A DNA stretch of 64,000 nucleotides from contig CAJINV010000004.1 in NCBI GenBank assembly GCA_905178155.1, positions 9,096,300 through 9,160,299 on the forward strand. Direction: 5' to 3'. Numbering within the stretch: the stretch's first letter is position 1; each line of letters begins with the position of its first letter. Source of the DNA: Amoebophrya sp. A120 (Eukaryota; Sar; Dinophyceae; Syndiniales; Amoebophryaceae). The translations under genes and the position numbers were made by a program. Below the pieces are notes generated by a model that was not told the origin of the DNA, searched no databases, and saw only the letters and a program-made list of their open reading frames with translations. Below, piece by piece: positions 1-9,169 of the stretch.

Positions 1-89
1 AGGTCGTGCATTACAGACATCCTGGGTCATGTAAAATCTGCACGACAGGGCTTGTATTCTTCCAGACGCAGACATATTTGCAATGCATA
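1..89. mobile_element. Family A introner, right part only (cut by window edge)
   Basis: This matches 7726-7814, the last 89 bp of the family A introner in the second copy of gene Y. It ends in the A-type inverted repeat and ATA at 87-89. The following bases GCGTT correspond to the target duplication seen in the complete copy. Confidence 0.85.
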
Positions 90-1590
90 GCGTTCGGGAA
101 ACAGACACAAACTTGGGGCAGAATGACTCCGCCAACACCTGGGTCGGAAAAGGGATCTTCATATCCGCCGAAGAAAAAAAAGAACTGCTGCGGCCGGAAA
201 GGCGAAATCAGTACAACCCGAAACGGCCGGACGAGTTCCATCGAATGCACCCGACTCTGTGGCTAGATACGCTGGAACGCGTGCCGATGCGGAAGGAAAA
301 CCATTTAGGGGAGGAATTTAGCCTAGCGTTCCATTCGGACCCGGTGTACGACTTACTCGACAGCCACAGCGAGGGGGAGTCGGAGTCGATCTATCCTGAG
401 TAAAAACGTACCCACACCAGAGTCAGGATGAGGATTTTGCAACACAAACCTAGGAGTTTTGTGAGTCACGCATGACAAGGCGCACTATGCAGTGTAGTGC
501 AGGTTAGCAAGTGCAGCCGCATCACAGATTCATCTGCTGATCCTGTTCACAGCATGACAAATTTCAAAACACGATTGGAAATGGCTCTCATGGGGATGCG
601 CATTACAAGTCTTCCTGTCTTATCGAAGGAAAAAAGTGATACAGTTACACACTACTTCAAAAATACCGTATTTTTTTTGGGTTAAACTAAAACATTTTTC
701 AACACTCTCCTCGCGCTCGTACCTGTTGAACTTTGATTTGTATGTCATGAGAAAAGGGTATGTTTAATTAGCTACGGTTGCTTCAGTTGACTATTCTAGC
801 TAAGGAGGCCAAAATCCCGATATCGCGGACCACGCCAAGAACGTGCTCTTCAGTCCCAGCTCCTGCAGCCCGCTGGCCCCACCTGGTGGGGCCAGCAGGC
901 GTCATACCGGTGGTCTTCGTGCTGGACTTGCAATTCGGAACCGACATCCAAACGGCATGCCTCCTTAGCTAGCTAGTTCAACATACAACTGAAGCAACCG
1001 TTAGCTACCAGCAATTCTAAGTACTTAAACATCGTGCATTCAGAAAAGAAACTCTTACCTGTGCGTCAAAAAATTTCATTCTTCAACCCAAAAAAAATAC
1101 GGTATTTTTGAAGTAGTGTGTAACTGTATCACTTTTTTCCTTCGATATGTCTTTGCAAATCTGCATTACAACTCTGGTGTGGGTACGTTTTTACTCAGGA
1201 TACGATCCCCACCTACGTCATCGACCGCGTGCGCAGGGAGCAAAATGACATGTCCCAGCGGGTATGCAATGCAAAAGCATCGTACTAGTATAAATTGCAT
1301 TACAGATTAGCCCAGCATTACAAATTGAATTTGTAATGCTGATTCACCTTGAGAAAGAGACTTGTAATGCATAAATGCAATTACTACGAGTGCGATACTT
1401 TTGCACAGGATAGCGGGAGTGCAACGGAGCGACGGTCGAGCCGCTGCGAAACTTTCGGACCAAAAGTAAGGAGGGCGGCGGGACCGGGAGTAGTAGTACC
1501 ACGATGAAAAGCAGAATGGAGGTGTCGCATTCCACTTCGAAGGGAAGCGGGCACGCGTCGAAGCGACAGCGACAGGCGAGTCCGACGTAG
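90..1590 (+). CDS. Y-family protein, copy 1 (5' partial)
   Basis: Function unknown. Exons are 90-391, 1208-1262 and 1418-1590 (TAG). They are separated by a family B introner (392-1202, itself carrying a nested element) and a family C introner (1263-1412). Removing each element plus one 5-bp TSD (CGATC, then GCGGG) gives the same frame as copy 2. The product is hydrophilic, with an acidic middle (Glu-Ser repeats near the first exon end) and a Ser/Thr/Lys/Arg-rich tail ending near SKRQRQASPT. No signal peptide or membrane segment is visible. Exon 90-391 is continuous here but is split by two introners in copies 2 and 3, so this copy keeps two empty insertion sites (157-161 and 199-203). Earlier exons lie before the window. 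Confidence 0.7.
392..1202. mobile_element. Family B introner with a nested transposon
   Basis: The TIRs start TATCCTGAGTAAAAACGT and are mirrored at the right end, which closes in GGATA. The TSD is CGATC (387-391 and 1203-1207). It is 811 bp long; without the nested element at 621-1147 and its TSD it is 279 bp, exactly the length of the matching introner at 8658-8936. It splits an in-frame Glu-Ser / Ile-Pro junction of gene Y. Confidence 0.9.
621..1147. mobile_element. Non-autonomous DNA transposon nested inside an introner
   Basis: This 527 bp element has perfect terminal inverted repeats of about 63 bp (621-683 and 1085-1147), starting TATCGAAGGAAAAAAGTGAT. The target duplication is TGTCT (616-620 and 1148-1152). 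The same introner at 8658-8936 has the empty site. It holds no convincing coding region. Inside lie an imperfect inverted repeat (about 770-810 against 957-1014) and a perfect 12-bp hairpin (872-883 with 885-896). Unlike the introner families it shows almost none of the TTTGTNATGC motif, so it looks like a different element class that shares the TAT...ATA ends and 5-bp duplication. Confidence 0.88.
1263..1412. mobile_element. Family C introner (absent from copy 2)
   Basis: The element is 150 bp. It starts TATGCAATGCAAAAGCATCG and ends in the mirrored repeat plus GGATA. The TSD is GCGGG (1258-1262 and 1413-1417). In copy 2 of gene Y the site is empty (GCGGG once, 8992-8996), so the insertion boundary is fixed by direct comparison. 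Precise removal restores Ser-Gln-Arg-Glu-Cys in frame. Confidence 0.92.
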
Positions 1591-3782
1591 AAGGAGGTGA
1601 TGTAAAGCCACCAGCACCAACCATGTGGAACAGGAAGGAGAGGTTGTAGCTGTACTAGGCGACATTTTTGGGAGTATAAAACTCGAAAAATAGGGGGAAG
1701 GACGGGGTGCACATGGTCTTAAGATTTTATTTTCGGAATCAGTCTGACACTGACTGGTCTTTATGCTACAATACCAATACGTTAATATACGAACTTGTTG
1801 TTGTGTCCTGCTACGGCATAGAACACATCAAAAAGAACGAAACAGTATATAAAGAACAGCGCAATCTAATCAGTTTAAGGTTTTACAGTTATGCGTGGAA
1901 ATGGTGCGAAAATCGCCATTACTGAACCGCTATCGAAAGCTCTCAGTTTCTCAAAGTTTATGCATGTGATGAAATCTACGGATTTTCACACCACGAAGAT
2001 AGGTAGAATCAGTTGAAATCACCGTATAGATGAAAGGTCTTATTAAAAGGGAAGGGTTGTATTTTTTTACGAATTGGAATTTTTTCCAGAGTCAAAATAT
2101 CTCGTGCTAGTGCTCTCGTGCTAGCGTTAAAACTACGTGCAAAAAAAAAGAGCCCTGAGATGCACACAGCTATTGCAACGCAGCTAGCCGACACCTTCAA
2201 ATAAATCCGAGAGAAAATAAGCCGAGGAGCACCGCATAGATATAGTGGATGTCAGGCGCACGCCTGCCTGACGTCCATGTTGGTAGTAGGTACCATGCAC
2301 ACTTCCGAACAAAGCTCGTTTCAGGCGGTGGACGAGCTGCATCTTTGGACGAGCCGCTCTGTGATCAACAACTTTATTCAAGACAAAGACTTTTTAAACT
2401 ACCGATCAAATTATTGAACTATAATCTCTATCTCTGTTTAATGCACAGAAGGAGCCTTGGCCATACGGCTACAGCAACAGCTAATTTATGGTGAATTATC
2501 AGCATTGCCACCTGCAGCGACCCAGCACTTTGACGCAAGAAGAAGACGACATTGCAATCGAAGAGCCTACTTACTTTATCGAACTATAAAACGAACATTT
2601 CAATGATTTCCTTCACATCGCTACAAGTAATAATACGTATGCAGCAGGACTTATCAGTTTTACTCCATCGCCGCTGCTGCGAAGACTACTACATGTGCTG
2701 TTGATTGATGGCAAAGTATTAACGAGTACATATGCAAACTGCTGCTCCAACTGCGTCTCCCTCTTCTCTTGACGTTTTTGTTGAATTTTCCTGCAGTTGT
2801 TTTCGATATTCTTCAGCGCGCATAGTTGTTGTACATCTTCTTCACATGATAAAAGGCGGAAAAAATTATCGGCCGTGCGTCTGTGTGGTTCTTCCTTTTC
2901 GATATGCAAGGGAACAACTAGCACAACACACGGCTGTTCTTGCAATCTTCGCAAGGTCCCTGACCACGCCTCTGTGTTGGTCCATGTGCGTGTTGTGCAT
3001 CGCGAGCCCGCATGAGTGTTAAAGCAGTAGTTTTTTCTTTTATTTGTTGAAACTTCATCCTCCTACTTGTAGATGAGAAAAATTTCTCGGATTTGGTTTC
3101 GGTAGTTCATGTGGATAGAAGCTTCGGTCATATACGAGCATTGACACATATTAGATCTCGGTTTACTACAAGAAAAACAATGATTAAAGCACAGACCAGA
3201 GGTATTGGCATTCATCGCATGGGATCTCAAATAATGTTGAAGACAAATGCTGGATCTATTGTTCCTAGATATTAAGCAGATCACATTTATGAAGATGATC
3301 CAGCATGCTTTTTTCCCGGCTCGAAATCTTCATGATCCGGTTTTTGTATGGGGGTGATGTGTCACGATGTGTGAATTCGGTGTAACGAGCACTACATGAA
3401 CGCAGCACTCGGTGAAGTACAAGAAGTGTGTGCAGTTTCCGAAAGAAATCGAGGAAAGACTCAAACCTAGTACACGTCATCGATGAACAGCAAATGCATT
3501 CTTTTTCAACAGGCCATTCTTTCGGTTTATTCCGCCTGCAAGTTTTCTTATGTAGCCTAGGCAAGAAGTTGAAGTTCGCGAATCGACATTTTGGAAACAG
3601 TAGAATCAACTCATATCTGCTGCAAACTTCTTCACGGCTTCTTCTCGTACGTAAAAGTATAAGAATATACAGAAAAGCAAAAGGCTATCATCTTCATCAC
3701 GACTCCACTCCGCTGCACATTCGTTGTAAGCGTATTACGCGTCTCTACGTTTTTGAACAAAAACAAAAATACTTATATCAAA
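1591..3782. other. Intergenic, nothing recognised
   Basis: AT-leaning spacer between the end of gene Y and the X gene, repeated at 9170-11357. Short open frames on both strands (for example 2613-2954 minus and 2732-3022 plus) overlap each other and show no family features. An imperfect 12-bp hairpin lies near 2247-2275. The X start codon is preceded by ATATCAAA, a context also seen at 11350 and 35233. Confidence 0.6.
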
Positions 3783-5029
3783 ATGTCGTCCGCGCCTTCC
3801 TCCTCAATCCGGTCCAGCAGCGCATCGCTGCGATCCCAGATGAATTATGCGAAACCCTACCCAGTGTTGGTGCAGCCGCCCGTGATCGCGGTCCAACACA
3901 CCATGCCCACCGCGCCCATCCCCCGCCCCTGGATCCACGGAAAAAACGACGACGTGTGTTGTGCCTGCTGGGATCGTATCAAATGCAAAAACGTCTGGGT
4001 CTGGAAGATTCTGACACTTGTCATGCACGTTTTGCATGAGCCATGATGTCTGTGATGCATACCCTAGCAATGCAGATTTTTTGAGGGCTTCTTGATGCGT
4101 ATTCCGCTTGACAGATGCCTTCTCAACGTAGAAAAAATTGCATTCTGTTTGTTACTCATGCAATACAGATTTTTTTAGATTCCAAAAATAGCATCACAAG
4201 TTGCATTCTTCCAGACCCAGACACTTTTGCAATTGATAGATCGCTGCACCGCGCTGCCGTCGACGGAGACGCGCGACATTATGGAGTTCTCAGATGTTAC
4301 ATAGTCAACTGTTACATGAAAATTGTAATGCAAGAATGGCAATAGTGAAAGGGAAAAGATTGCGCGTTTTGCATTACAGGTTTGGAGCAGATTCTAATGC
4401 TATCTAGCGCGTCGAGAACTTGTCATGCGAAGCAGCTTGATCATGTAGTAGATATTGTTATTGATGGCAATTTTGCATGACAAATTTATGTAACAGTTGA
4501 GAGTGTAACGTTTGGGAATCCCATAGACATGGCGACCAACGGGTTACTCCGGATAAACTTCACCTATTGGGACGACCGGCACTGCTGCGCGTGCGGGCCG
4601 CACCCGGGGGTGGCGGAACAGGTACAGGATCAGCACTGCCCGGAGGAGGTCATTCAAGCGGCCATTGTGAACTGCGGGGGGAATCCAGTAATTGAGCTAA
4701 AGCAGGAACCTGAGCAACTAGAGAAAATAAACGAGGAGCCCGGTCGCGTTCTCGACATCCGAAAGGAACTAATCGACATTTGGGACGAGTACCTTGGCCA
4801 GGACGGGATGCTCTTTCACTGCTGGGTCACCATCACCTACGACGGTGATGGCCGGCCGCAGAAAAACCGCCACTTTCGCCGTTGGATCGCGTTGGCGTTG
4901 ACCCCGGAGCAGAGCGCGCTGCTGGCGGGGGAACCCCACATCAGCGGGGACGTGGAGGTGGATTTGTGTTGCGGTGGGGTCAACGAACTAGCGCTGAGTA
5001 TGCACCCGCCCAATGGCATGCTGTTCTGA
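3783..5029 (+). CDS. X-family Cys-rich protein, copy A (membrane segment deleted)
   Basis: Function unknown. Exons are 3783-3976, 4244-4279 and 4531-5029, 242 residues. The two introns are introners of families A and D. The family has an N-terminal Pro-rich stretch, a Cys-rich part (DDVCCAC, a CACG motif, CPEEVIQAA, IVNCGG), a WDEYLG motif, a membrane span flanked by Cys, and a conserved C-terminal domain (RHFRRWIALAL, GDVEVDLCCGG). Here the piece between MLFH and CWVTI, about 80 residues including the whole membrane span, is missing in frame. The breakpoint has a CAC microhomology. The C-terminal part is almost identical to the complete gene at 29239-30425. The copy may therefore be soluble, or decaying. 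Confidence 0.75.
3977..4238. mobile_element. Family A introner (subtype A1, inverted)
   Basis: The element is 262 bp, starts TATCAAATGCAAAAACGTCT and has the mirrored A repeat at the right end. The TSD is GATCG (3972-3976 and 4239-4243). Read on the minus strand it closely matches the element at 55608-55869, so the same element type works as an intron in both orientations. Confidence 0.92.
4280..4525. mobile_element. Family D introner
   Basis: The element is 246 bp. The left end TATGGAGTTCTCAGATGTTA mirrors the right end, which finishes in CCCATA. The TSD is GACAT (4275-4279 and 4526-4530). Removal joins Arg-Asp-Ile to Asp-Met in frame. The equivalent element in copy B (11845-12084) occupies the same site with roughly 10 percent divergence. 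Confidence 0.9.
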
Positions 5030-6429
5030 GTTCTCCTTTGGGGATGGGGGGTGAATAAATCCGAAAAATAACAAGAATACCGGACTGCAATATGAAAAAG
5101 AAAATGAATAAAATTGAGCAGAAGCATAAGGATAAGCGTGATAGGCACGCACTACGATTAGAATAGTACGCGCTGCCATGATACATCATAGCCATCTTGT
5201 TTTTTCTTGTGGAAAATGAACTACCGTGGACAATTTTTTTTTTTTTGACATTGAATACACAGGGGATTGACACATATATGTAATTTTTTTTCCGCAGACA
5301 GCTCTACTGTTGCGAGCAGTTTTCTGGTTTTTTTCGAAAACGTCGTTTCTAGTCTGTGCGAACCATTTAGATATTCACACTCGTTCTCACTTGATAGCTC
5401 TACCTTTTCTTGTATGAATTGCGCAGATAGAGATGAACCACAATAACAATATAAGTAGAAGCCGCACTCCAATTTTTTCGCAAGGCACATAATTCTTTCG
5501 TTTCTCTTTATTGTCGTCAACAAGAAGTAATTCTGCTTTTGTACTTGGATTTGTTTCACTTACTTTTGGGAATTTTTGTGCCTGAGGAGACGTTTTTTCA
5601 GGTTGCATGATCCCGAAATTGTAGCACGAAAAGAAGCAGAAGCAAAGCGCACTGGTTGATGTTGAATCAAGAAAAGCTGCGAATGACAACGAACAAAAGG
5701 AAAAGTGCTACGGTTATTTCACCTTGGTTTCGCTGCAGAGATGAGAAGCAAGAGCAAGATTTGTCCGCTTTCGTTTGATCCGGAAGCCAAGAACAATCTG
5801 CTCGACCATGATGCAGATCGGGAACAAGCCTGAGACAAGTCCATAGACAGATGCAGATACTACATCTCGTAGAACATAACGACGACGAGCAAAAGATCAA
5901 AGACGAGCCGCAACGTGAAAAAGGTCTAGTAGGATGGTATATTGTGACAGTTACTGGCAAGTAAGAAGCCCGCTCGTTGCGATCCGCCTTGTGTCTTATC
6001 GTGTATCGGAGTCGTGTGTTGCAAAAACAAAAAAGATCTACGTAGTCTCCAGTAGTGGCATATTGTCGTGACGGTGAAGATGAAGATCTAGTGTTAATGC
6101 GCAACTCGTCATCAAAGAGAAGAAGAAGAGCAAAAGCAACAGATTTCTATAAGTACTTCTGCTTCTGGTAGTTCGGTTAAACGAAAACAATCGAAGTCGA
6201 ACGCACATATTTGGCGGTCATTGATTCATGGTCGTGTCATCTGGTCGACCCGTCCTCTGTCATCGTGAACATTGAAGACTACAGCGGAGCCTCTAGTGTT
6301 TTGACGTACTAGATAAGCTTGTGCATGATTCGGCAAGATACTCTTGTTGCCCGCTTTTTCTACTTCTGCCTTACCAATAAAAATGAAATTTTGAATTTTC
6401 GCGGATGCTTTCCCTTTCTTGCCCTCAAG
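5030..6429. other. 3' flank of X gene, conserved between loci but non-coding
   Basis: Identical by eye to 12586-13985 and clearly homologous to 30426-31715 behind the complete X gene. Minus-strand open frames here (5667-6104, 5387-5689, 5221-5559) are broken or merged by indels in the third copy, which argues against coding. It contains long T runs (5234-5246). Confidence 0.6.
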
Positions 6430-6430
6430 N
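6430..6430. other. Single ambiguous base at a join
   Basis: The one N in the window. Sequence to its left ends a copy of 7726-13985; sequence to its right begins a copy of 18086-20503. It probably marks a gap or scaffold join of unknown true length, so the order of units across it is not secure. Confidence 0.8.
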
Positions 6431-6589
6431 CAAAAAAAAAAGCCAAAAAAACCCAGCGTTAGCCCCGCGCCGTTTTTATCTTGCGGGCGCCTTTTTGTAA
6501 AAACGCAGCAAACACGCAGACGCCAGAAAAATGCCGGAATCTCCGGATACAGTTGCGGCGTTTTTAGGCAAATTGCCCAAAATCACATA

Positions 6590-6643
6590 ATCGACATTTG
6601 GGACGAGTACCTTGGCCCGGGCGGGATGCTCTTTCACAATGTG
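6590..6643 (+). repeat. Dispersed 54-bp fragment of gene X
   Basis: It encodes the WDEYLG to MLFHN part of family X and starts at ATCGACATTTGGGACGAG. It is joined on the left to A-rich sequence with no relation to X, and on the right to the middle of a family A introner. Its duplicate lies at 18245-18298. Related fragments with nearly the same left edge lie at 16447 and 20511, and a longer one at 14345. Confidence 0.88.
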
Positions 6644-6649
6644 TTGTTG

Positions 6650-6727
6650 CACAGACATCATGGCCCATGCAAAACATGCATGACAAATCTCGCAATCTTC
6701 CAGACCCAGACATTTTTACGTTTGATA
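6650..6727. mobile_element. Family A introner, right end only
   Basis: The last part of an A element (mirrored repeat ending TTTGATA) without its left half, which is replaced by the gene X fragment. The next bases, CGCCG, would be its target duplication. Confidence 0.75.
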
Positions 6728-9169
6728 CGCCGGTGCATTTGACGATGTGAACGACATGGACCTCTCGGGTGCGGAGGATGAGGACCTCTTGCCCGGAGGG
6801 GTCGAGCAGGGTCCCCGCGCGGAATCCGAAACGGCGGTACTGAATCTGGACAAGATCCATTATCCTGAGTAAAAACGTCCCTACCCCAGAGTTGTCATGC
6901 AATTCTGCATGCTGAAGATGTTTCTCATGCGGAGCTCCATGACAAGCATTTACTAGTCGCGTTTCGGAGTTTGTCATGCTCCAATCAGCATGCTGCGCTA
7001 GATCTGTGATGCTGCTGCACTAGCTAAACAGGACCACACTACGAGGACAAACTTGTCATGCGAAACAACCACAGCTGGCTGATTTGTCTAGCAGATTGCC
7101 CATCTGGACTCTGGTGTGGGGACGTTTTTCCTCGCAATATCCATCCCAATCCGTTTATCAAGAACCGGGACCGCCTCTGCGACGCCATCATCAACTCGCT
7201 GAAGGCGATATCAAATGTAAAAATGTCTGGGTCTAGAAGAATCCGAACTTGTGACGCTGTCTCTGGATTCTGAAAAAAATTGTATTGCATGACCAGCAAG
7301 AGGGTCCAGTTTGTGCTACGCGGAGAGGGCATTTCTCATGCGGAAGGTGCATCAGGAAGCCCTCTAAAAGTCTGCGATGCTAGGTCATGCATTACAGGGA
7401 TCATGGGTCATGAGAAATATGCATGACAAATCTCGCATTCTTCCAGACCCGGACATTTTTGCATTTGATAGGCGACGTTGCCGCGCGGCGCGGGGAGGGT
7501 GAACCGGCACAGCATTTATGCATTGCAAAAATGTCTGGGTCTGGAAGGTTGGAACTTGTGATGCTAACTCTGGACTGCCCTTAGACCTCCGATGTGATGC
7601 TAACTCTGGACTCTAAAGAAATCTGCATTGCATGACCAGCAAGAGGAGTCCAGTTTGTGCTACGCGGGGAGGGCATTTGTCATGCGGAGTAGGCATCAGG
7701 AAGCCCCCTAAAAATCTGTGATGCTAGGTCGTGCATTACAGACATCCTGGGTCATGTAAAATCTGCACGACAGGGCTTGTATTCTTCCAGACGCAGACAT
7801 ATTTGCAATGCATAGCGTTCGGGAAACAGACAAGGACTTGGGGCAGAATGACTCCGCAAACACCTGGGTCGGAAAAGGGATCTTCATATCCTGTGTAAAA
7901 ACGTCCCCACACCATAGTTGTCATGCAACTCTGCATGCTTAAAATGTTTCTCATGCGGAGCCCCATGAGAAGCATTTTCTAATGCGGTTTGGAAATCTGT
8001 AATGCGCCAATCAACATGAGATACTAGATCTGTAATGCTGCTTAGCTGGCTCAAACAGCACTACACTACGCGTCCAAATTTGTCATGCGAAACAGCCAAA
8101 GCTTATGGATTTGTCTAGCGGATTTCCCATCTTGACTCTGGTGTGGGGACATTTTTACTCAGGATACTTCATATCCGCGGAGGAAAAAAAGGAACTGCTG
8201 CGGCCGGAAAGGCTATCAAATGCAAAAATGTCTGGGTCTGGAAAAGTGCAAGTTTGTCATGCTTGTCTGGCATGACTCGGGAATCTGTGTTGCATAGGCA
8301 CGAAAAGGCCCGCTTACCTGTCATACAAAAACAGAGTTTGCCATGCGGAATACGTAAGACATGGCAGCCAAAAAAATTGTCATGCATAGCTGCGTATTGC
8401 AGTGCGTCTATCTGTAACTTTTAGCATTACAAGTTTCCAGACCCAGACATTTTTGCAATCCATAAAGGCGAAATCAGTACAACCCGAAACGGCCGGACGA
8501 GTTTTTTCGGATGCACCCGACTCTGTGGCTAGATACGCTGGAACGCGTGCCGATGCGGAAGGAAAACCATTTAGGGGAGGAATTTAGCCTGGCCTTCCAT
8601 TCGGACCCGGTGTACGACTTACTCGACAGCCACAGCGAGGGGGAGTCGGAGTCGATCTATCCTGAGTAAAAACGTACCCACACCAGAGTCAGGATGAGGA
8701 TTTTGCAACACAAACCTAGGAGTTTTGTGAGTCACGCATGACAAGTCGCACTATGCAGTGTAGTGCAGGTTAGCAAGTGCAGCCGCGTCACAGATTCATC
8801 TGCTGATCCTGTTCACAGCATCACAAATTCCAAAACACGATTGGAAATGGCTCTCATGGGGATGCGCATTACAAGTCTTCCTGTCTTTGCAAATCTGCAT
8901 TACAACTCTGGTGTGGGTACGTTTTTACTCAGGATACGATCCCCACCTACGTCATCGACCGCGTGCGCAGGGAGCAAAATGACATGTCCCAGCGGGAGTG
9001 CAACGGGGCGACGGTCGAGCCGCTGCGAAACTTTCGGACCAAAAGTAAGGAGGGCGGCGGGACCGGGAGTAGTAGTACCACGATGAAAAGCAGAATGGAG
9101 GTGTCGCATTCCACCTCGAAGGGAAGCGGGCACGCGTCGAAGCGACAGCGACAGGCGAGTCCGACGTAG
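6728..9169 (+). CDS. Y-family protein, copy 2 (5' truncated by rearrangement)
   Basis: Function unknown. Exons are 6728-6860, 7145-7208, 7476-7516, 7820-7886, 8172-8213, 8470-8657 and 8942-9169 (TAG). Every intron is an introner (B, A, A, B, A, B), and all junctions keep one open frame of about 254 codons. The N-terminal remnant is acidic (DMDLSGAEDEDLL). The middle carries the conserved GIFISAEEKKELL and FRMHPTLWLDTLERV segments, and the C-terminus is basic and Ser/Thr-rich. No start codon is assignable because the 5' end is fused to a gene X fragment. Compared with copy 1 it has two extra introners and lacks one. It may be expressed only if the true 5' end lies elsewhere. Confidence 0.7.
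6861..7139. mobile_element. Family B introner
   Basis: The element is 279 bp with B-type ends, TATCCTGAGTAAAAACGT and a right end closing CGCAATA. The TSD is TCCAT (6856-6860 and 7140-7144). Removal joins Lys-Ile-His to Pro-Asn in frame. Confidence 0.9.
7209..7470. mobile_element. Family A introner (subtype A1)
   Basis: The element is 262 bp with ends TATCAAATGTAAAAATGTCT and its mirror. The TSD is GGCGA (7204-7208 and 7471-7475). Its interior matches the inverted copy at 38607-38875 read backwards. Confidence 0.9.
7517..7814. mobile_element. Family A introner with internal short duplication
   Basis: The element is 298 bp with ends TATGCATTGCAAAAATGTCT and its mirror, ending GCATA. The TSD is GCATT upstream (7512-7516) and GCGTT downstream (7815-7819). 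A 19-bp stretch beginning GTGATGCTAACTC occurs twice near 7557-7615, which explains the extra length. Confidence 0.88.
7887..8166. mobile_element. Family B introner (absent from copy 1)
   Basis: The element is 280 bp with ends TATCCTGTGTAAAAACGT and ...CAGGATA. The TSD is CTTCA (7882-7886 and 8167-8171). Copy 1 has CTTCA once at 157-161 in an uninterrupted exon, giving the empty site. Confidence 0.92.
8214..8464. mobile_element. Family A introner, subtype A2 (absent from copy 1)
   Basis: The element is 251 bp with ends TATCAAATGCAAAAATGTCT and a right end closing CCATA. The TSD is AAGGC (8209-8213 and 8465-8469). The empty site in copy 1 is 199-203. Confidence 0.92.
8658..8936. mobile_element. 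Family B introner without the nested transposon
   Basis: The element is 279 bp. The TSD is CGATC (8653-8657 and 8937-8941). Equivalent to 392-1202 minus the insertion at 621-1147. Confidence 0.92.

Larger units (their letters stand above)
1..6429. repeat. Large duplication, unit 1 (repeated at 7726-13985)
   Basis: Base 1 aligns with 7726 and base 6429 with 13985. Long stretches (about 1440-3550 and 4575-6429) look identical to the second copy by eye. The copies differ by whole mobile insertions: this unit lacks the introners at 7887-8166 and 8214-8464 but has extra insertions at 621-1147 and 1263-1412. A further stretch, about 3550-4540, is clearly more diverged than its surroundings. The unit holds the 3' part of a Y gene and a complete X gene. 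It ends at a single N. Confidence 0.9.
6431..8848. repeat. Duplication of 18086-20503
   Basis: Corresponding positions differ by a constant 11,655 throughout, with only scattered substitutions and no indel that I noticed. The unit carries a gene X fragment, a truncated introner and most of gene Y. After 8848 it continues through the last Y exon; the other copy breaks off inside an introner at 20503. Confidence 0.92.

Noticed and set aside
778-972. Small frame inside the nested transposon as a transposase remnant
   Set aside because: Only 64 codons, overlapping strong hairpins; no catalytic motif visible.
3428-4039. Plus-strand frame of 203 codons covering the start of X copy A
   Set aside because: Different frame from the conserved family protein and disrupted in the second copy of the region.
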